A stretch of 64,000 nt of DNA, taken from NCBI GenBank assembly GCA_040386935.1, contig JAZKEQ010000036.1, positions 8,202 through 72,201 on the forward strand, written 5' to 3'. This stretch comes from JABMMZ01 sp040386935 (GTDB taxonomy: Bacteria; Bacteroidota; Bacteroidia; NS11-12g; UBA955). Of the stretch, positions 53,643 to 62,721 are shown one piece after another. The notes beneath the pieces were generated by a model. That model was not told where the DNA came from and ran no database searches. It was given only the letters and a program-made list of their open reading frames with translations. The translations under genes and the position numbers were made by a program. Each line of letters starts with the position of its first letter. Position 1 is the stretch's first letter.

Positions 53643-55928
53643 CTATCTCAATAAAGTCAAACTCCCCTTCAAATACCGGTATACAATTCTACCATTCATA
53701 TACCCTAATAGTTTGATGCGGTAGAAGTAAACATCTTGTTGGCAGGTGCTGCCTTTGTAAGTGCCATCCCATGCAGCAGTTGTGCCTGCATCAGTAGCCA
53801 ATTGTTCACCCCATCTGTTGTAAATGGTCAGCTCAACGAATCTGATGCGTTGACCAGAAACAGTAAATACATCATTGATATTATCGCCATTGGGTGAAAA
53901 TGCATCAGGGATAAAATAGGTGAGATTTTCACAAGGGATGAGCTCTATTGTATCTGCAGTTGTGCAGTTGTTTCTGGTAACAGAAATGGAATAACGACCG
54001 GGATTTACAGCCGTTATAAAATTAGTTTTTGCACCAGTATTCCAAAGGTATTTTCCTGCTTCATTGGTCTTCAGTATAAGTGGTTCGCAGATGGTGGTAT
54101 CGGGTCCGAGATAAACAACAGGTTTTGGCAATTCAGTGACATCAACTGTATCGCTGTTGTTGCAGAATTTATGAGAAGCAGTAATGGTGTATTTGCCTTT
54201 GTTTATAACTGTAGTGGCTATTCCTGTATCGCCATTACTCCATTGATAGCTAACGCCATTTTGACGGCTAACAGAAAGAAAAACAAACTTGCAGGTAAGG
54301 GTATCTTTTATGAGTGTAATGGTTGGTCTTTTTATTTCGTCAATAGCAATGGTGTCACCTTGTGGGCAGGTATTAGAGTCTATCACTTTAACAGAATAAA
54401 TCCCTTTCTGATTTACGGTAATCAACATTGAAGAATCATTGTTACTCCAGGTGTATTTTTTAAAACCTGCACCTGCATTCAACTGATGAGAAAACTGGCG
54501 GCAAAATGCGGTATCGTTTCCTAAATACAATTTAAATTTTGGTTTATAGGAAACAATGATGGTATCACTCACAGTTTTACCCAAGGGATAAGTGACAGTG
54601 AGAATATATTGACCATCTTTTTTTACAGTAATGGCAGGTGTTGAATCACCTGTGTTCCATTTGAAAGACCTGCCATAGGTAATAAGTTTTGAATCGAGTA
54701 ACAGTGAGTCTCCAATACAAAGTGTGGTATCATTGCCAAGTTTGAATGAGTCTTCCCTGAACCAGAAATTGGGGTAGTAGGGTCCACCTGATATTGTTGT
54801 TTTTTGGGATAAGTTAATAATTTTTGATTGAAAGTTGCAAGCTAAACCTTTTTGATTAGGAAATTGAATAGATGTAAGATTCAGGCAAGCTGAGTTAAAA
54901 CAATATATTTTGCCATCCGGGCCAAGTTGAAGTTGAGAAATCCAATCGCAATTGTTTGGCAACGACCAATTGATTTGTTTTGAGTATAAAATAGTTTTAG
55001 AGCTATTGATAGAGGCTTGATTAAAATTAGTTAAGTCGTATTGGCAGACAAAATTAGAATCAATAGAATTTGATCTTTTAATATACGAGATATATATGAA
55101 TTTTGAATTTTTAGAAAATTCAAATGTAATTATAGGGAAATTATTTGGAATCGAAATTTGAACAGGGACTCCTATAATACCTGAATTATTATTGAATGGA
55201 TAAATGTTGAGATTGCCATCTACAAAAACACTCGTGCTAGATTCATTGCCACATAGCAGTTTTGAATCCGGGGAAAATTTTAAACTTGTTCTTTGATTGG
55301 ACACATTTTTAATAACCACGTTTTGACTTAATGGCGGTGCAGAGAATTGGCCATTTACAGTTCTAATAGCATTCAGTTGTTTGAAAAATGGGGAAATGTT
55401 AACAACCCAAAAGTCTTTCTTATTAGCATGTAATGTTAATGCAAATGCTTCGTTAGGGCGTCTAAGCAATGGTTTTTCTTTTTCAATTACTTCCCCTAGT
55501 CCACCATCCCCATTCATGTCAATGGTCCAGTATCGTAGCATAGTATCCTTGCCATTGTTCTCAATCGCATGACCCATAATAATATAATAAAGTTTTTGAC
55601 TACCTGGAACAGGGACTATCATACTTCCAAGTATTGCACTCATTCTTGTAGCATAAGGCAGAGTTGGTTCCCAATTCTTTAATAATTGGTGGTTTTTATT
55701 GTATATGCTATCACCATTCGTGTAAAATAATAAATTGCCATTTTTGTCGCAAATGCTACTTGCAGACTCCCAACTTTTTAAATTGCTGTTTGTTAAAGGA
55801 GAAGGAGGTTGGGTGTTAAAATTTAATCCAGCATGGTCACCGAAATACCAAATATTGTATTCGTTTTGTGCATTTACCCTAAATACAGCAAATAATAAAA
55901 TGAAAATAATAGTAATAAATTTAGCCAT
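53643..55928 (-). CDS. T9SS type B (CHU_C/gliding-motility-type) cargo protein with Ig-like repeats
   Basis: The 761-residue protein has a signal peptide (about 1-20, ending 'FRVNAQ'), then a propeller-like region opening 'YNIWYFGDHAGLNFNTQPP' (about 21-390). Four repeats of about 65 residues follow (about 395-660), each containing a 'W-N-x-G-D ... G-x-Y-x-I/L-T/S-V' core (for example 'FKWNTGDSTPAITVKKDGQY' and 'YQWSNGDTGIATTVINKGKY'), as in Ig-like domains. The C-terminal 98 residues are a CHU_C/type B sorting domain, 'IPDAFSPNGDNINDVF' and 'LTIYNRWGEQLA', needed for export through SprA. It should be a surface protein or adhesin. A -7 element at 55939-55946 lies ten bases before the ATG. Confidence 0.88.
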   Translation of the reverse strand: MAKFITIIFILLFAVFRVNAQNEYNIWYFGDHAGLNFNTQPPSPLTNSNLKSWESASSICDKNGNLLFYTNGDSIYNKNHQLLKNWEPTLPYATRMSAILGSMIVPVPGSQKLYYIIMGHAIENNGKDTMLRYWTIDMNGDGGLGEVIEKEKPLLRRPNEAFALTLHANKKDFWVVNISPFFKQLNAIRTVNGQFSAPPLSQNVVIKNVSNQRTSLKFSPDSKLLCGNESSTSVFVDGNLNIYPFNNNSGIIGVPVQISIPNNFPIITFEFSKNSKFIYISYIKRSNSIDSNFVCQYDLTNFNQASINSSKTILYSKQINWSLPNNCDWISQLQLGPDGKIYCFNSACLNLTSIQFPNQKGLACNFQSKIINLSQKTTISGGPYYPNFWFREDSFKLGNDTTLCIGDSLLLDSKLITYGRSFKWNTGDSTPAITVKKDGQYILTVTYPLGKTVSDTIIVSYKPKFKLYLGNDTAFCRQFSHQLNAGAGFKKYTWSNNDSSMLITVNQKGIYSVKVIDSNTCPQGDTIAIDEIKRPTITLIKDTLTCKFVFLSVSRQNGVSYQWSNGDTGIATTVINKGKYTITASHKFCNNSDTVDVTELPKPVVYLGPDTTICEPLILKTNEAGKYLWNTGAKTNFITAVNPGRYSISVTRNNCTTADTIELIPCENLTYFIPDAFSPNGDNINDVFTVSGQRIRFVELTIYNRWGEQLATDAGTTAAWDGTYKGSTCQQDVYFYRIKLLGYMNGRIVYRYLKGSLTLLR

Positions 55929-55938
55929 TTTATAATAA

Positions 55939-55946
55939 CAAATATA
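55939..55946 (-). promoter_or_regulatory. -7 element of the type B cargo gene
   Basis: On the minus strand TATATTTG matches TAnnTTTG exactly, ten bases before the ATG at 55928. The -33 position holds no TTTG. Confidence 0.5.
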
Positions 55947-56065
55947 AGTAAAATTTAAATATAAGTATATTTTTTTCTATTAGATAAATTAATAAATTAT
56001 TGGATATAACTAAATTTACATATTGCTTGGGCAATTTTTTTAACAAGTTTAAAAGGTGTATTTTG

Positions 56066-56140
56066 ATGAAATTGACAAATTGGATTTTTTTATTGTTTTA
56101 TTCTGTTATTGTTGTTTTGGGGACACTGCTTTTTAGTTAG
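56066..56140 (+). CDS. Possible 24-residue hydrophobic peptide
   Basis: A frame from ATG 56066 to TAG 56138-56140 would encode a 24-residue peptide starting 'MKLTNWIFLLFYSVIV' and ending 'LGTLLFS', a single membrane-spanning segment with a charge only near the N-terminus. An AAAAGG stretch lies about ten bases upstream. Hydrophobic codons arise easily in T-rich DNA, so this may be chance. No promoter is certain, and no homologue can be checked here. Confidence 0.25.
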   Translation: MKLTNWIFLLFYSVIVVLGTLLFS

Positions 56141-56255
56141 CACCTGATTATTGTTCTATTTTTTTGATCATTATTAAATTCCCAATACCTTCAATGTAAA
56201 TAAAGTTGTTCAAAAAATCCTAAGGACTGTATCATAAAAGCCACCATTATTCCGT

Positions 56256-56263
56256 TAATTTTG
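56256..56263 (+). promoter_or_regulatory. -7 element of the SGNH/SGNH/MBOAT operon
   Basis: TAATTTTG is an exact -7 match 23 bases before the ATG at 56287. No TTTG is seen at -33. It is the only promoter candidate for the three-gene O-acylation operon. Confidence 0.5.
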
Positions 56264-56286
56264 CGATAAAGAAATATTAATTATAC

Positions 56287-57732
56287 ATGAAACCCGTAAA
56301 AGTGCTCGTTTTCCTTGTTGTTTGCCTTGGTATAACTGGTGCGGTTTCTTTACTTTTTCCTGAAAATGGTTTTGTGTTGTCTGATAATACGGTGATTAAA
56401 TTCCCGAATCTTAAAGAAATACTCAGTCCTAAAATAGATTCTACCGCCATTATCAAAGAACAAAAAGCAATTGAAGAAGGCAAAACACTGGCAGAAAAAA
56501 AAGAAGCCATACTCAAAAAAGTTAGCCGTTCAACTGCTGATACACTTGTACTCATGCAAGTAGATGCTACCGAAAGTCCTGCGAGATTTTATTTTGCTGA
56601 TGACGACCGCAAAGTCATGGATCAGTTCTTTGATGCACTGGAAGTAACAAAGCGCGACAATACCGATTTCAGAATCATTCACTATGGCGACTCGCAAATT
56701 GAAATGGACAGAATTACCAGTCATATTCGCGAGCAATTACAAAGAACTTATGGTGGCAGTGGTATGGGCCTATTGCCGGCTTTGGAAGTTACACCGAAGT
56801 ATACCGTTGCCGAAGAAAGCACAGGCGTATGGACCCGCAAACTGGCATTTGGCAGCGAAGATGGAAGAGCCAGGCACAATCGCTATGGCCCCATGGGTTA
56901 CTTCAGTTTAAAAGGCAGCGACCAGGCAAGTGTTGTTATTACTGCAAGAGAAAATACCAGTTATAAAAATAAGAATTTTAAAAAATGCAGAGTAGTGGTT
57001 GGTGCCATTAATCAGCCCCTCGAAATAAGTGTTGCCTCAGCAGGTAAGGTCATTGGTTCACAAACTTTGCCAAGTTCTCCTTCAGAACAAATGGCAACTT
57101 TTTTAATTGATTCAACTTCAGGAAAAGTAGGTTTGAAATTCAGCGGAGCCAATGCCGATATTTTAGGAATTGCACTTGATGGCAACGGTGGTGTATGTGT
57201 TGACAATGTACCCATGCGCGGTTGTTCAGGGACTATTTTCAGACGCATCAATGCTGAAACATTGCGCAAAACCTACCAGATGTTGAATGTTAAAATGCTG
57301 ATATTGCAGTTTGGCGGCAATTCACTTCCGGGTATGAAAAGCAAAGCAAGTGCCGATGCTTATGGCAAGAAATTTTTAGAAGAATTGAAATACCTTAAAT
57401 CGGTAGACCCTAACCTGATCATTTTTGTTATCGGTCCGGCAGATATGAGTGTGAAAGTAGATGGCAGCATGCAAACCCATCCACAATTGGAAAACGTTCG
57501 CGATGCACTCAAAAATGCAACCCTGCAAGCAGGTGGTGTTTTTTGGGATATGTACGAAGCCATGGGTGGTAATGGCAGTATGGTGGAGTGGGTAAGAACC
57601 AAGCCAAGTTTGGGCTCTCCGGATTATATTCACTACACACAAAAAGGCGCGGTTAAAATATCCGAGATATTCTACACCTCGTTGATGAAAGAATTTGAAA
57701 TGTATAAATTGAGAAAAAAATTAGGCGCTTAA
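56287..57732 (+). CDS. Periplasmic SGNH/GDSL-fold protein, probable surface-glycan O-acetyltransferase or esterase
   Basis: The 481-residue protein has an N-terminal hydrophobic segment (about 6-24) acting as a signal or anchor, a linker, and an SGNH fold from about 125. Block I is 'IIHYGDSQIEMDRI' (nucleophile Ser136), block III 'LILQFGGNSLPG' (Asn about 345) and block V 'PDYIHYTQKG' (Asp446 and His449), so the Ser-Asp-His triad is complete. The arrangement resembles AlgJ/AlgX and peptidoglycan O-acetylesterases. An insert of about 150 residues separates block I from III. A second SGNH gene starts 9 bases later and an MBOAT gene follows it, so an extracytoplasmic acetyl-transfer or trimming step is likely. 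The acceptor glycan is unknown. Confidence 0.8.
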   Translation: MKPVKVLVFLVVCLGITGAVSLLFPENGFVLSDNTVIKFPNLKEILSPKIDSTAIIKEQKAIEEGKTLAEKKEAILKKVSRSTADTLVLMQVDATESPARFYFADDDRKVMDQFFDALEVTKRDNTDFRIIHYGDSQIEMDRITSHIREQLQRTYGGSGMGLLPALEVTPKYTVAEESTGVWTRKLAFGSEDGRARHNRYGPMGYFSLKGSDQASVVITARENTSYKNKNFKKCRVVVGAINQPLEISVASAGKVIGSQTLPSSPSEQMATFLIDSTSGKVGLKFSGANADILGIALDGNGGVCVDNVPMRGCSGTIFRRINAETLRKTYQMLNVKMLILQFGGNSLPGMKSKASADAYGKKFLEELKYLKSVDPNLIIFVIGPADMSVKVDGSMQTHPQLENVRDALKNATLQAGGVFWDMYEAMGGNGSMVEWVRTKPSLGSPDYIHYTQKGAVKISEIFYTSLMKEFEMYKLRKKLGA

Positions 57733-57741
57733 AAACAGCTA

Positions 57742-59022
57742 TTGCAATATTTTAAAATATATCTCCTGACTTTTATTTGCTTCTGCAATTGTATGCTTTG
57801 TAATGGGCAGGATGGCGCAGTTAGTATTGATCGTTATCCCTTTGTTAACTATGAACTGAACAATATTCAGTTCTTCAAAGACAGTCTTGATTTCTATGGG
57901 TTTTTCAGGAAACTGGATAAACTGATTACTACGGGAAAAGGGAAAATCAATATCGCACACTTTGGTGGCTCACACGTACAGGCAGATATGTGGACAGGCA
58001 GATTGCGCGATAATTTCAACGAATTTTTAAATCAAAAACAAGCGGCAAGAGGTTGGGTGTATCCATTTAAAATGGGTTTTAAAAGCAATAATAATCCGAG
58101 TGGTTATGCTTTTGAATGGAGCAAAAGATGGGATGGTTGCCGTGCTGTGAATGCCTTCTGTTCAGGCAATATCGGGATGAATGCCATTACTACAGTAACC
58201 CACGATTCTGATGCGGGCTTTACCGTAATCATGAAGAATGAACACAAAACAGATTATGTGTTCGATCGCATCAAAGTATTTTACGATAATCACCATCAAA
58301 GTTTTCAGATTGTATTGGATTCACCTTATGTGGCCAAGCAAATTATCGATAATAAAGAAGCCGGTTATCGCGAATTTATTTTCGAGGAACCCATGCATCA
58401 GGTATCGTTCAGATGCGCAAAAACTGATTCATTGCAAAATGTGTTCATGTTGTATGGCTTGTATTGCGATTTGGATGCACCCGGTATTAATTACAATGCC
58501 ATAGGGGCAAATGGTGCTTCGATACCAACGTATCTGAAATGCAATTTCCTTGAGAAAGAATTGGCAGAAATAAAACCCGATTTAATTATTTTTTCAGTAG
58601 GCATTAATGATGCATTTGATCCCAATTTTTGTCAGTCATGCTTCGAAAGGAATTATGAAGAATTAATCAAACGGATTAAAAAAGTAGCACCCAATGCTGC
58701 GATACTTTTTACTACCAATACCGATAGTTACAAGAAAACACGCAAGGGAAAATTCTATCAAAATATTACAGGGCTTGAAGTGAAATCAGCCATGCGCAAT
58801 CTTTCTGCTAAATACAATACCGGTGTGTGGGATTTGTTTTCCATTATGGGAGGACTGGGCAGTATTGAATTCTGGGCGAGAAACGGCATGGCGTCTAATA
58901 AAGACAGGGTGCATTTTTCTGCAAGAGGTTATAGGGTGATAGGCGATTTAATGTTCGTTGCCCTTATCAGGAAGTATGAAGAATATTTAAAACTACCAAT
59001 AGCGAAGATAAAACATGAGTGA
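57742..59022 (+). CDS. Second SGNH/GDSL-fold protein with an altered nucleophile block
   Basis: The 426-residue protein has a signal peptide ('YFKIYLLTFICFCNCMLCNGQ'-like, about 3-22). The start is a TTG at 57742; the next Met, at residue 18, would remove most of the signal. Block I reads 'IAHFGGSHVQADMW' (about 71-84): the Ser is kept (about Ser77), but the usual Asp is Gly. Block III 'IIFSVGINDAFD' and block V 'DRVHFSARGY' are complete. The paralogue just upstream keeps GDS, so the two may differ in activity or one may be a binding protein. The MBOAT gene overlaps the end by 8 bases, so the three genes are coupled. Probable role: surface-glycan O-acylation. Confidence 0.78.
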   Translation: MQYFKIYLLTFICFCNCMLCNGQDGAVSIDRYPFVNYELNNIQFFKDSLDFYGFFRKLDKLITTGKGKINIAHFGGSHVQADMWTGRLRDNFNEFLNQKQAARGWVYPFKMGFKSNNNPSGYAFEWSKRWDGCRAVNAFCSGNIGMNAITTVTHDSDAGFTVIMKNEHKTDYVFDRIKVFYDNHHQSFQIVLDSPYVAKQIIDNKEAGYREFIFEEPMHQVSFRCAKTDSLQNVFMLYGLYCDLDAPGINYNAIGANGASIPTYLKCNFLEKELAEIKPDLIIFSVGINDAFDPNFCQSCFERNYEELIKRIKKVAPNAAILFTTNTDSYKKTRKGKFYQNITGLEVKSAMRNLSAKYNTGVWDLFSIMGGLGSIEFWARNGMASNKDRVHFSARGYRVIGDLMFVALIRKYEEYLKLPIAKIKHE

Positions 59023-60703
59023 GACTTTTTGGGATAAGTTACTTTCCTTTTTTGTGTATTCGAAAACAAATCCGATTATCTTTACACAAATGACATTCTG
59101 GGTGTTTTTTACAGCCGTATTTGCCATTTTTACTATTATCCATAAACGTTACACAATGCGCAATCTGTTCTTGTTTGCCATCAGTGTTTTCTTTTATTAC
59201 AAAACCAGCGGTATGTTTTTTATGCTGTTGTTGTTTACAATAGGGAATGAGTTTTTTGTGGCCAAAGCCATCTATAATTCTACGGTACAATGGAAGCGCA
59301 AGCTCCTGATATTTTACAGTGTTATTCTCAATCTCGGTTTGCTGGCTTATTTCAAATTCGCTTATTTCTTCAGCGATTCATTCAATAAAGTATTCCATAC
59401 GAATTATGAAGTGGTGAATTATTTTTCACTTTGGAGTAATAACATCGCAGGCACACATTTCGATATTGATAAAATTTTATTGCCGATAGGGATTTCTTTT
59501 TACACCTTCCAAATCATGACCTATACATTGGATGTGTACAGAAAGAAATTGAAGCCACTTGATAATTTTCTCGACTTCGGTTTTTATGCATCCTTTTTCC
59601 CTCAGATATTATCAGGTCCTATTGTAAAGGCAAGAGACTTTATTCCGCAAATCAATAAGCCCTATACACTGAATCAATACCAATTCGGGTTAGCGCTTTT
59701 TATGATACTGAACGGGTTGATTAAAAAGCTAATTTTTGGCGATTACATGGCCACCAATTTTATCGACAAGGTATTCGGTAATCCATTGCTGTTTACCGGT
59801 GTTGAAAATCTGCTGGCGGTTATCGCTTATTCGCTTCAGGTATACCTCGACTTTTCAGGTTATACCGATATTGCCATGGGTCTGGCTTTGCTGATGGGTT
59901 ATCGCCTCAATAAAAACTTTAACTCACCTTATAAAGCAAAGAGCACAGCAGAGTTTTGGAAGCGCTGGCACATCTCATTGTCATCGTGGTTGCAGGAAAA
60001 TTTATACATTCCATTAGGCGGGAATCGCAAAGGCACCATTGCTTCGTATGTCATCATTGTGATACTCACGGTTTTTATTGCATTAATTTTAAATGCTCTC
60101 ATGGTATTGTATGTCATGGCAGGTGTGTTTATTGTGCTGGGTATCTTGTCTTATCTGTATCCGGGTGTTAAGAAAACAGTAGACACCAATATCAATTTAA
60201 TGATAACCATGTTATTAGGAGGCCTGTGGCATGGCGGTGGTCCGGTAGCGGCTACAACACTTAATTTTCTGATTTGGGGTGGCTTAAATGGTTTAGGATT
60301 GGTGTTCTATAAATTATGGAAAAAAATAAGTCCATATCAGTACATCAAAACATGGCCGGTGAATGTCTGGAAAATTTTCATCACCTTCATGTTCATCACC
60401 TTTACCCGTATATTTTTCAGAACCGAAGATTTGGATCAGGCAGGAGAGGTAATGGGTAAAATAGCGTATGACCTGAATCTGTCTGTAGCACCTGCTATCA
60501 TTGGTAATTTTTGGATAGTATTCAGTTTAATGACCATTGCATTCATTGTACATTGGTTGCCAAGCAATACAAAATGGCAATATAAAAAAATATTCATCAA
60601 ATCACCTGCCTATGTAAAGGTGTTAATTGTTGTAATGACAATATTGGGAATTTATCAGGCTGTTTCAAGTGAAATGACTAAGTTTATTTACTTCCAGTTT
60701 TAG
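59015..60703 (+). CDS. MBOAT-family membrane-bound O-acyltransferase (AlgI-like)
   Basis: The 562-residue inner-membrane protein has about twelve hydrophobic helices. It contains the family blocks 'LLPIGISFYTFQIMTYTLDVYR', 'FFPQILSGPIVKARDFIPQI', 'YLDFSGYTDIAMGLALLMGYRL', 'FWKRWHISLSSWLQENLYIPLGGN' and 'MLLGGLWHGGG', with the conserved catalytic histidine at about 406. AlgI and related proteins pass acetyl groups from a cytoplasmic donor across the membrane to periplasmic SGNH proteins, which transfer them to a glycan. The two SGNH genes directly upstream, one overlapping by 8 bases, complete such a system. Genes for glycosyltransferases follow. The target polymer is unknown. Confidence 0.92.
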   Translation: MSETFWDKLLSFFVYSKTNPIIFTQMTFWVFFTAVFAIFTIIHKRYTMRNLFLFAISVFFYYKTSGMFFMLLLFTIGNEFFVAKAIYNSTVQWKRKLLIFYSVILNLGLLAYFKFAYFFSDSFNKVFHTNYEVVNYFSLWSNNIAGTHFDIDKILLPIGISFYTFQIMTYTLDVYRKKLKPLDNFLDFGFYASFFPQILSGPIVKARDFIPQINKPYTLNQYQFGLALFMILNGLIKKLIFGDYMATNFIDKVFGNPLLFTGVENLLAVIAYSLQVYLDFSGYTDIAMGLALLMGYRLNKNFNSPYKAKSTAEFWKRWHISLSSWLQENLYIPLGGNRKGTIASYVIIVILTVFIALILNALMVLYVMAGVFIVLGILSYLYPGVKKTVDTNINLMITMLLGGLWHGGGPVAATTLNFLIWGGLNGLGLVFYKLWKKISPYQYIKTWPVNVWKIFITFMFITFTRIFFRTEDLDQAGEVMGKIAYDLNLSVAPAIIGNFWIVFSLMTIAFIVHWLPSNTKWQYKKIFIKSPAYVKVLIVVMTILGIYQAVSSEMTKFIYFQF

Positions 60704-60728
60704 GCAAAATCTATTCTTTTTAATCTCA

Positions 60729-60736
60729 TATATTTG
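60729..60736 (+). promoter_or_regulatory. -7 element upstream of the glycosyltransferase pair
   Basis: TATATTTG matches the consensus. It would give a leader of about 75 bases before the ATG at 60814. No -33 element is seen, so support is modest. Confidence 0.4.
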
Positions 60737-60813
60737 CATGCTAGCGAAGTTGTGAAATAGTCAACAGCGATTAGATATTTAATTAAATACAAAGACTCTT
60801 TTTTGAATCAAGG

Positions 60814-61785
60814 ATGAGAATCAATTACCTCAGTTACGGTGTTGTTGAAACAGGTGGTTACAGACATGAAAAATATCTGTTTGATTCACTGTGTGCTTTG
60901 GTAGCTGAAAAGGAAATTGTAGAGCAACAATCATTGAGAAAAAACAAACTTTTCACTACATGGATCAGTTATTTTGAATTGCTTTGGTGGTCGTGGCGAA
61001 ACAGCACAGGTGATATCAATATTGTAGGCGGGAGAACGGCATTGGCAGCGCTTTTACGCAATGTTGTAGGTAAAAAAGAAGTGTGGGTAGTATTGCATAA
61101 TTTTGATGAGAATGACGGCAAATCCAAGCTGTTGAAATGGTATTTCAATATGCTTTTTTATTGGTTAAAAAATCAACAGTCAAAACGTTTTAAGGTCATA
61201 GCAATAGCACCTTACTGGGTCAATTACTTCAAACAGAAATTTTCATCAGACAATGTTTATCTGTTTCCCAATTTATTTGATGTGAAACAGTATGAACCGT
61301 ATCAAAATATAACAAAGGAAAAACGCGTTCATTTGGGACAATGGAGTAGTAAAAATGATGACAGCATCTTTCAACTGGCAAGGTTACTTTCAGAAAAAGA
61401 TTACTACTGTTATTTCAGCACATTGGAACCTGAAATGAGCGCACCGCATAACGGGCAATATGAAGTGAAATATTTTAATGAATTCAATAGTTATTTAAGT
61501 GAAATGGCCCGTTGCTGTTGCACAATTGCATTTACACGAATTAATGAAGGATGGAACAGAATTGGGCATGAAAGTATTTTGGTGCATACACCTGTAATCG
61601 GCTATAAAAAAGGCGGTTTGGGCGATTTTTTAAAAGAAAGTAACAGCATAATTGCTAACAACGCAGAAGAAGCGTATACTTGCATCGTTGAAAATAAATG
61701 GTCAATTATTGACAAGTCATTTATTGATACATACAGCAAGCAAAAAACTAACCAATATTTGGAGCCTATATGCAACGACCATTAG
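60814..61785 (+). CDS. Probable GT-B glycosyltransferase
   Basis: The 323-residue cytoplasmic protein has features of a GT4-like enzyme. The N-terminal 'MRINYLSYGVVETGGYRHEKYLFDSL' resembles the Gly-rich start of these enzymes. The C-terminal half has 'VYLFPNLFDVKQYEP', 'VHLGQWSSKND' and the donor-binding region 'FTRINEGWNRIGHESILVHTPVIGYKKGGLGDFL', in which Glu and His are placed as in the EX7E motif of GT-B enzymes. The family cannot be named with certainty. A GT2 gene begins 16 bases before its end, so the two are coupled and probably act on the same surface glycan, near the O-acylation genes. Confidence 0.7.
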   Translation: MRINYLSYGVVETGGYRHEKYLFDSLCALVAEKEIVEQQSLRKNKLFTTWISYFELLWWSWRNSTGDINIVGGRTALAALLRNVVGKKEVWVVLHNFDENDGKSKLLKWYFNMLFYWLKNQQSKRFKVIAIAPYWVNYFKQKFSSDNVYLFPNLFDVKQYEPYQNITKEKRVHLGQWSSKNDDSIFQLARLLSEKDYYCYFSTLEPEMSAPHNGQYEVKYFNEFNSYLSEMARCCCTIAFTRINEGWNRIGHESILVHTPVIGYKKGGLGDFLKESNSIIANNAEEAYTCIVENKWSIIDKSFIDTYSKQKTNQYLEPICNDH

Positions 61786-62714
61786 TCTCAATTCTAATTC
61801 CGGCTTATAATGCTGATAGAACAATTGCCAGAACTCTGAGCAGTTGTATGAATCAAACCTATAAGCAGGTGGAGATTATCGTAGTGGATGATGCCTCCAC
61901 GGATTATACCATGGAGGTGATTAAACGGTTCAGCAATATTAAACTGATTACGCACACCTTGAATGAAGGGATTGCAAAATCAAGAAATAATTTATTGAGA
62001 GAAGCCAAAGGAAAATACGTTGTGTGGCTCGATGCAGATGATGAAATGATGCACAATCGCATTGAGAAGCAGGTAATGTTTATGGAGTATAATCCAACGG
62101 TTGATATTGCCGGCACCTGGATATATACCGACAGCGAAACACTGCCTGAAAAAAAACTCCCTACTGATCCTGCATTGATCAAAGCTTATCTGTGGTTTAA
62201 AAACTGCATCGTACAGCCCAGTGTTATCAGTCGGAATTTTTACAACGAGGAAAATATTTTTTATGATCCTGAGTATGATTATATGGAAGATTATGAGTTG
62301 TGGTACCGCTTGAGTAAAACAAAAGTAATCGCTAATATTCCTGAACACCTCACTATTTATGATTTACCCACTCTTGAAAAAATTTCAGTAAAACATGAGC
62401 GGTATGAATTTGAAAAGAAACTGAACATGTTGTGGGAGTTGAAATGGAAAGATGTCAATATTGATGTCAATGATTATCAAAAGAAATTGTTCCAAGACTT
62501 TCTGTATAAATTCAACCGTTTGAAGGGTAAGGAAGTGGTTGAGTTAAGACGATTATTAAAGCAGATAAAAAACAACGACAATAAACTGATGATACATTTT
62601 TACAGCCTATTATTGTATGTGAGATTGGGCGGATGGGATAAATTAAAAAACTTTGACCTCTTTCTTTCAACGGTATACTATCCCAAGATGAAAAAAATGT
62701 ACTTGGCTCAATAA
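61770..62714 (+). CDS. Glycosyltransferase family 2
   Basis: The 314-residue protein starts with the GT2 hallmark 'VSILIPAYNADRTIARTLSSCMNQTYKQVEIIVVDDASTD' (residues 5-45), which binds the nucleotide. The DxD motif appears in 'VWLDADDEMMHNR' (about 86-98), and 'YDYMEDYELWYRLSK' contains the acidic residues and the ED motif of the acceptor side. It should add a sugar from an NDP donor to a glycan or lipid carrier on the cytoplasmic side. It overlaps the upstream glycosyltransferase gene by 16 bases. Donor and acceptor are unknown. Confidence 0.9.
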   Translation: MQRPLVSILIPAYNADRTIARTLSSCMNQTYKQVEIIVVDDASTDYTMEVIKRFSNIKLITHTLNEGIAKSRNNLLREAKGKYVVWLDADDEMMHNRIEKQVMFMEYNPTVDIAGTWIYTDSETLPEKKLPTDPALIKAYLWFKNCIVQPSVISRNFYNEENIFYDPEYDYMEDYELWYRLSKTKVIANIPEHLTIYDLPTLEKISVKHERYEFEKKLNMLWELKWKDVNIDVNDYQKKLFQDFLYKFNRLKGKEVVELRRLLKQIKNNDNKLMIHFYSLLLYVRLGGWDKLKNFDLFLSTVYYPKMKKMYLAQ

Positions 62715-62721
62715 AAATGTG

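Larger units (their letters stand above)
55929..56286. other. AT-rich divergent intergenic region between the T9SS cargo gene and the SGNH/MBOAT operon
   Basis: This 358-base stretch is the longest non-coding interval. It holds a -7 element for each flanking gene (55939-55946 minus strand, 56256-56263 plus strand) and a possible 24-codon membrane-peptide frame at 56066-56140. It is much more AT-rich than the flanking genes. No stable hairpin or tRNA is visible. Confidence 0.6.
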
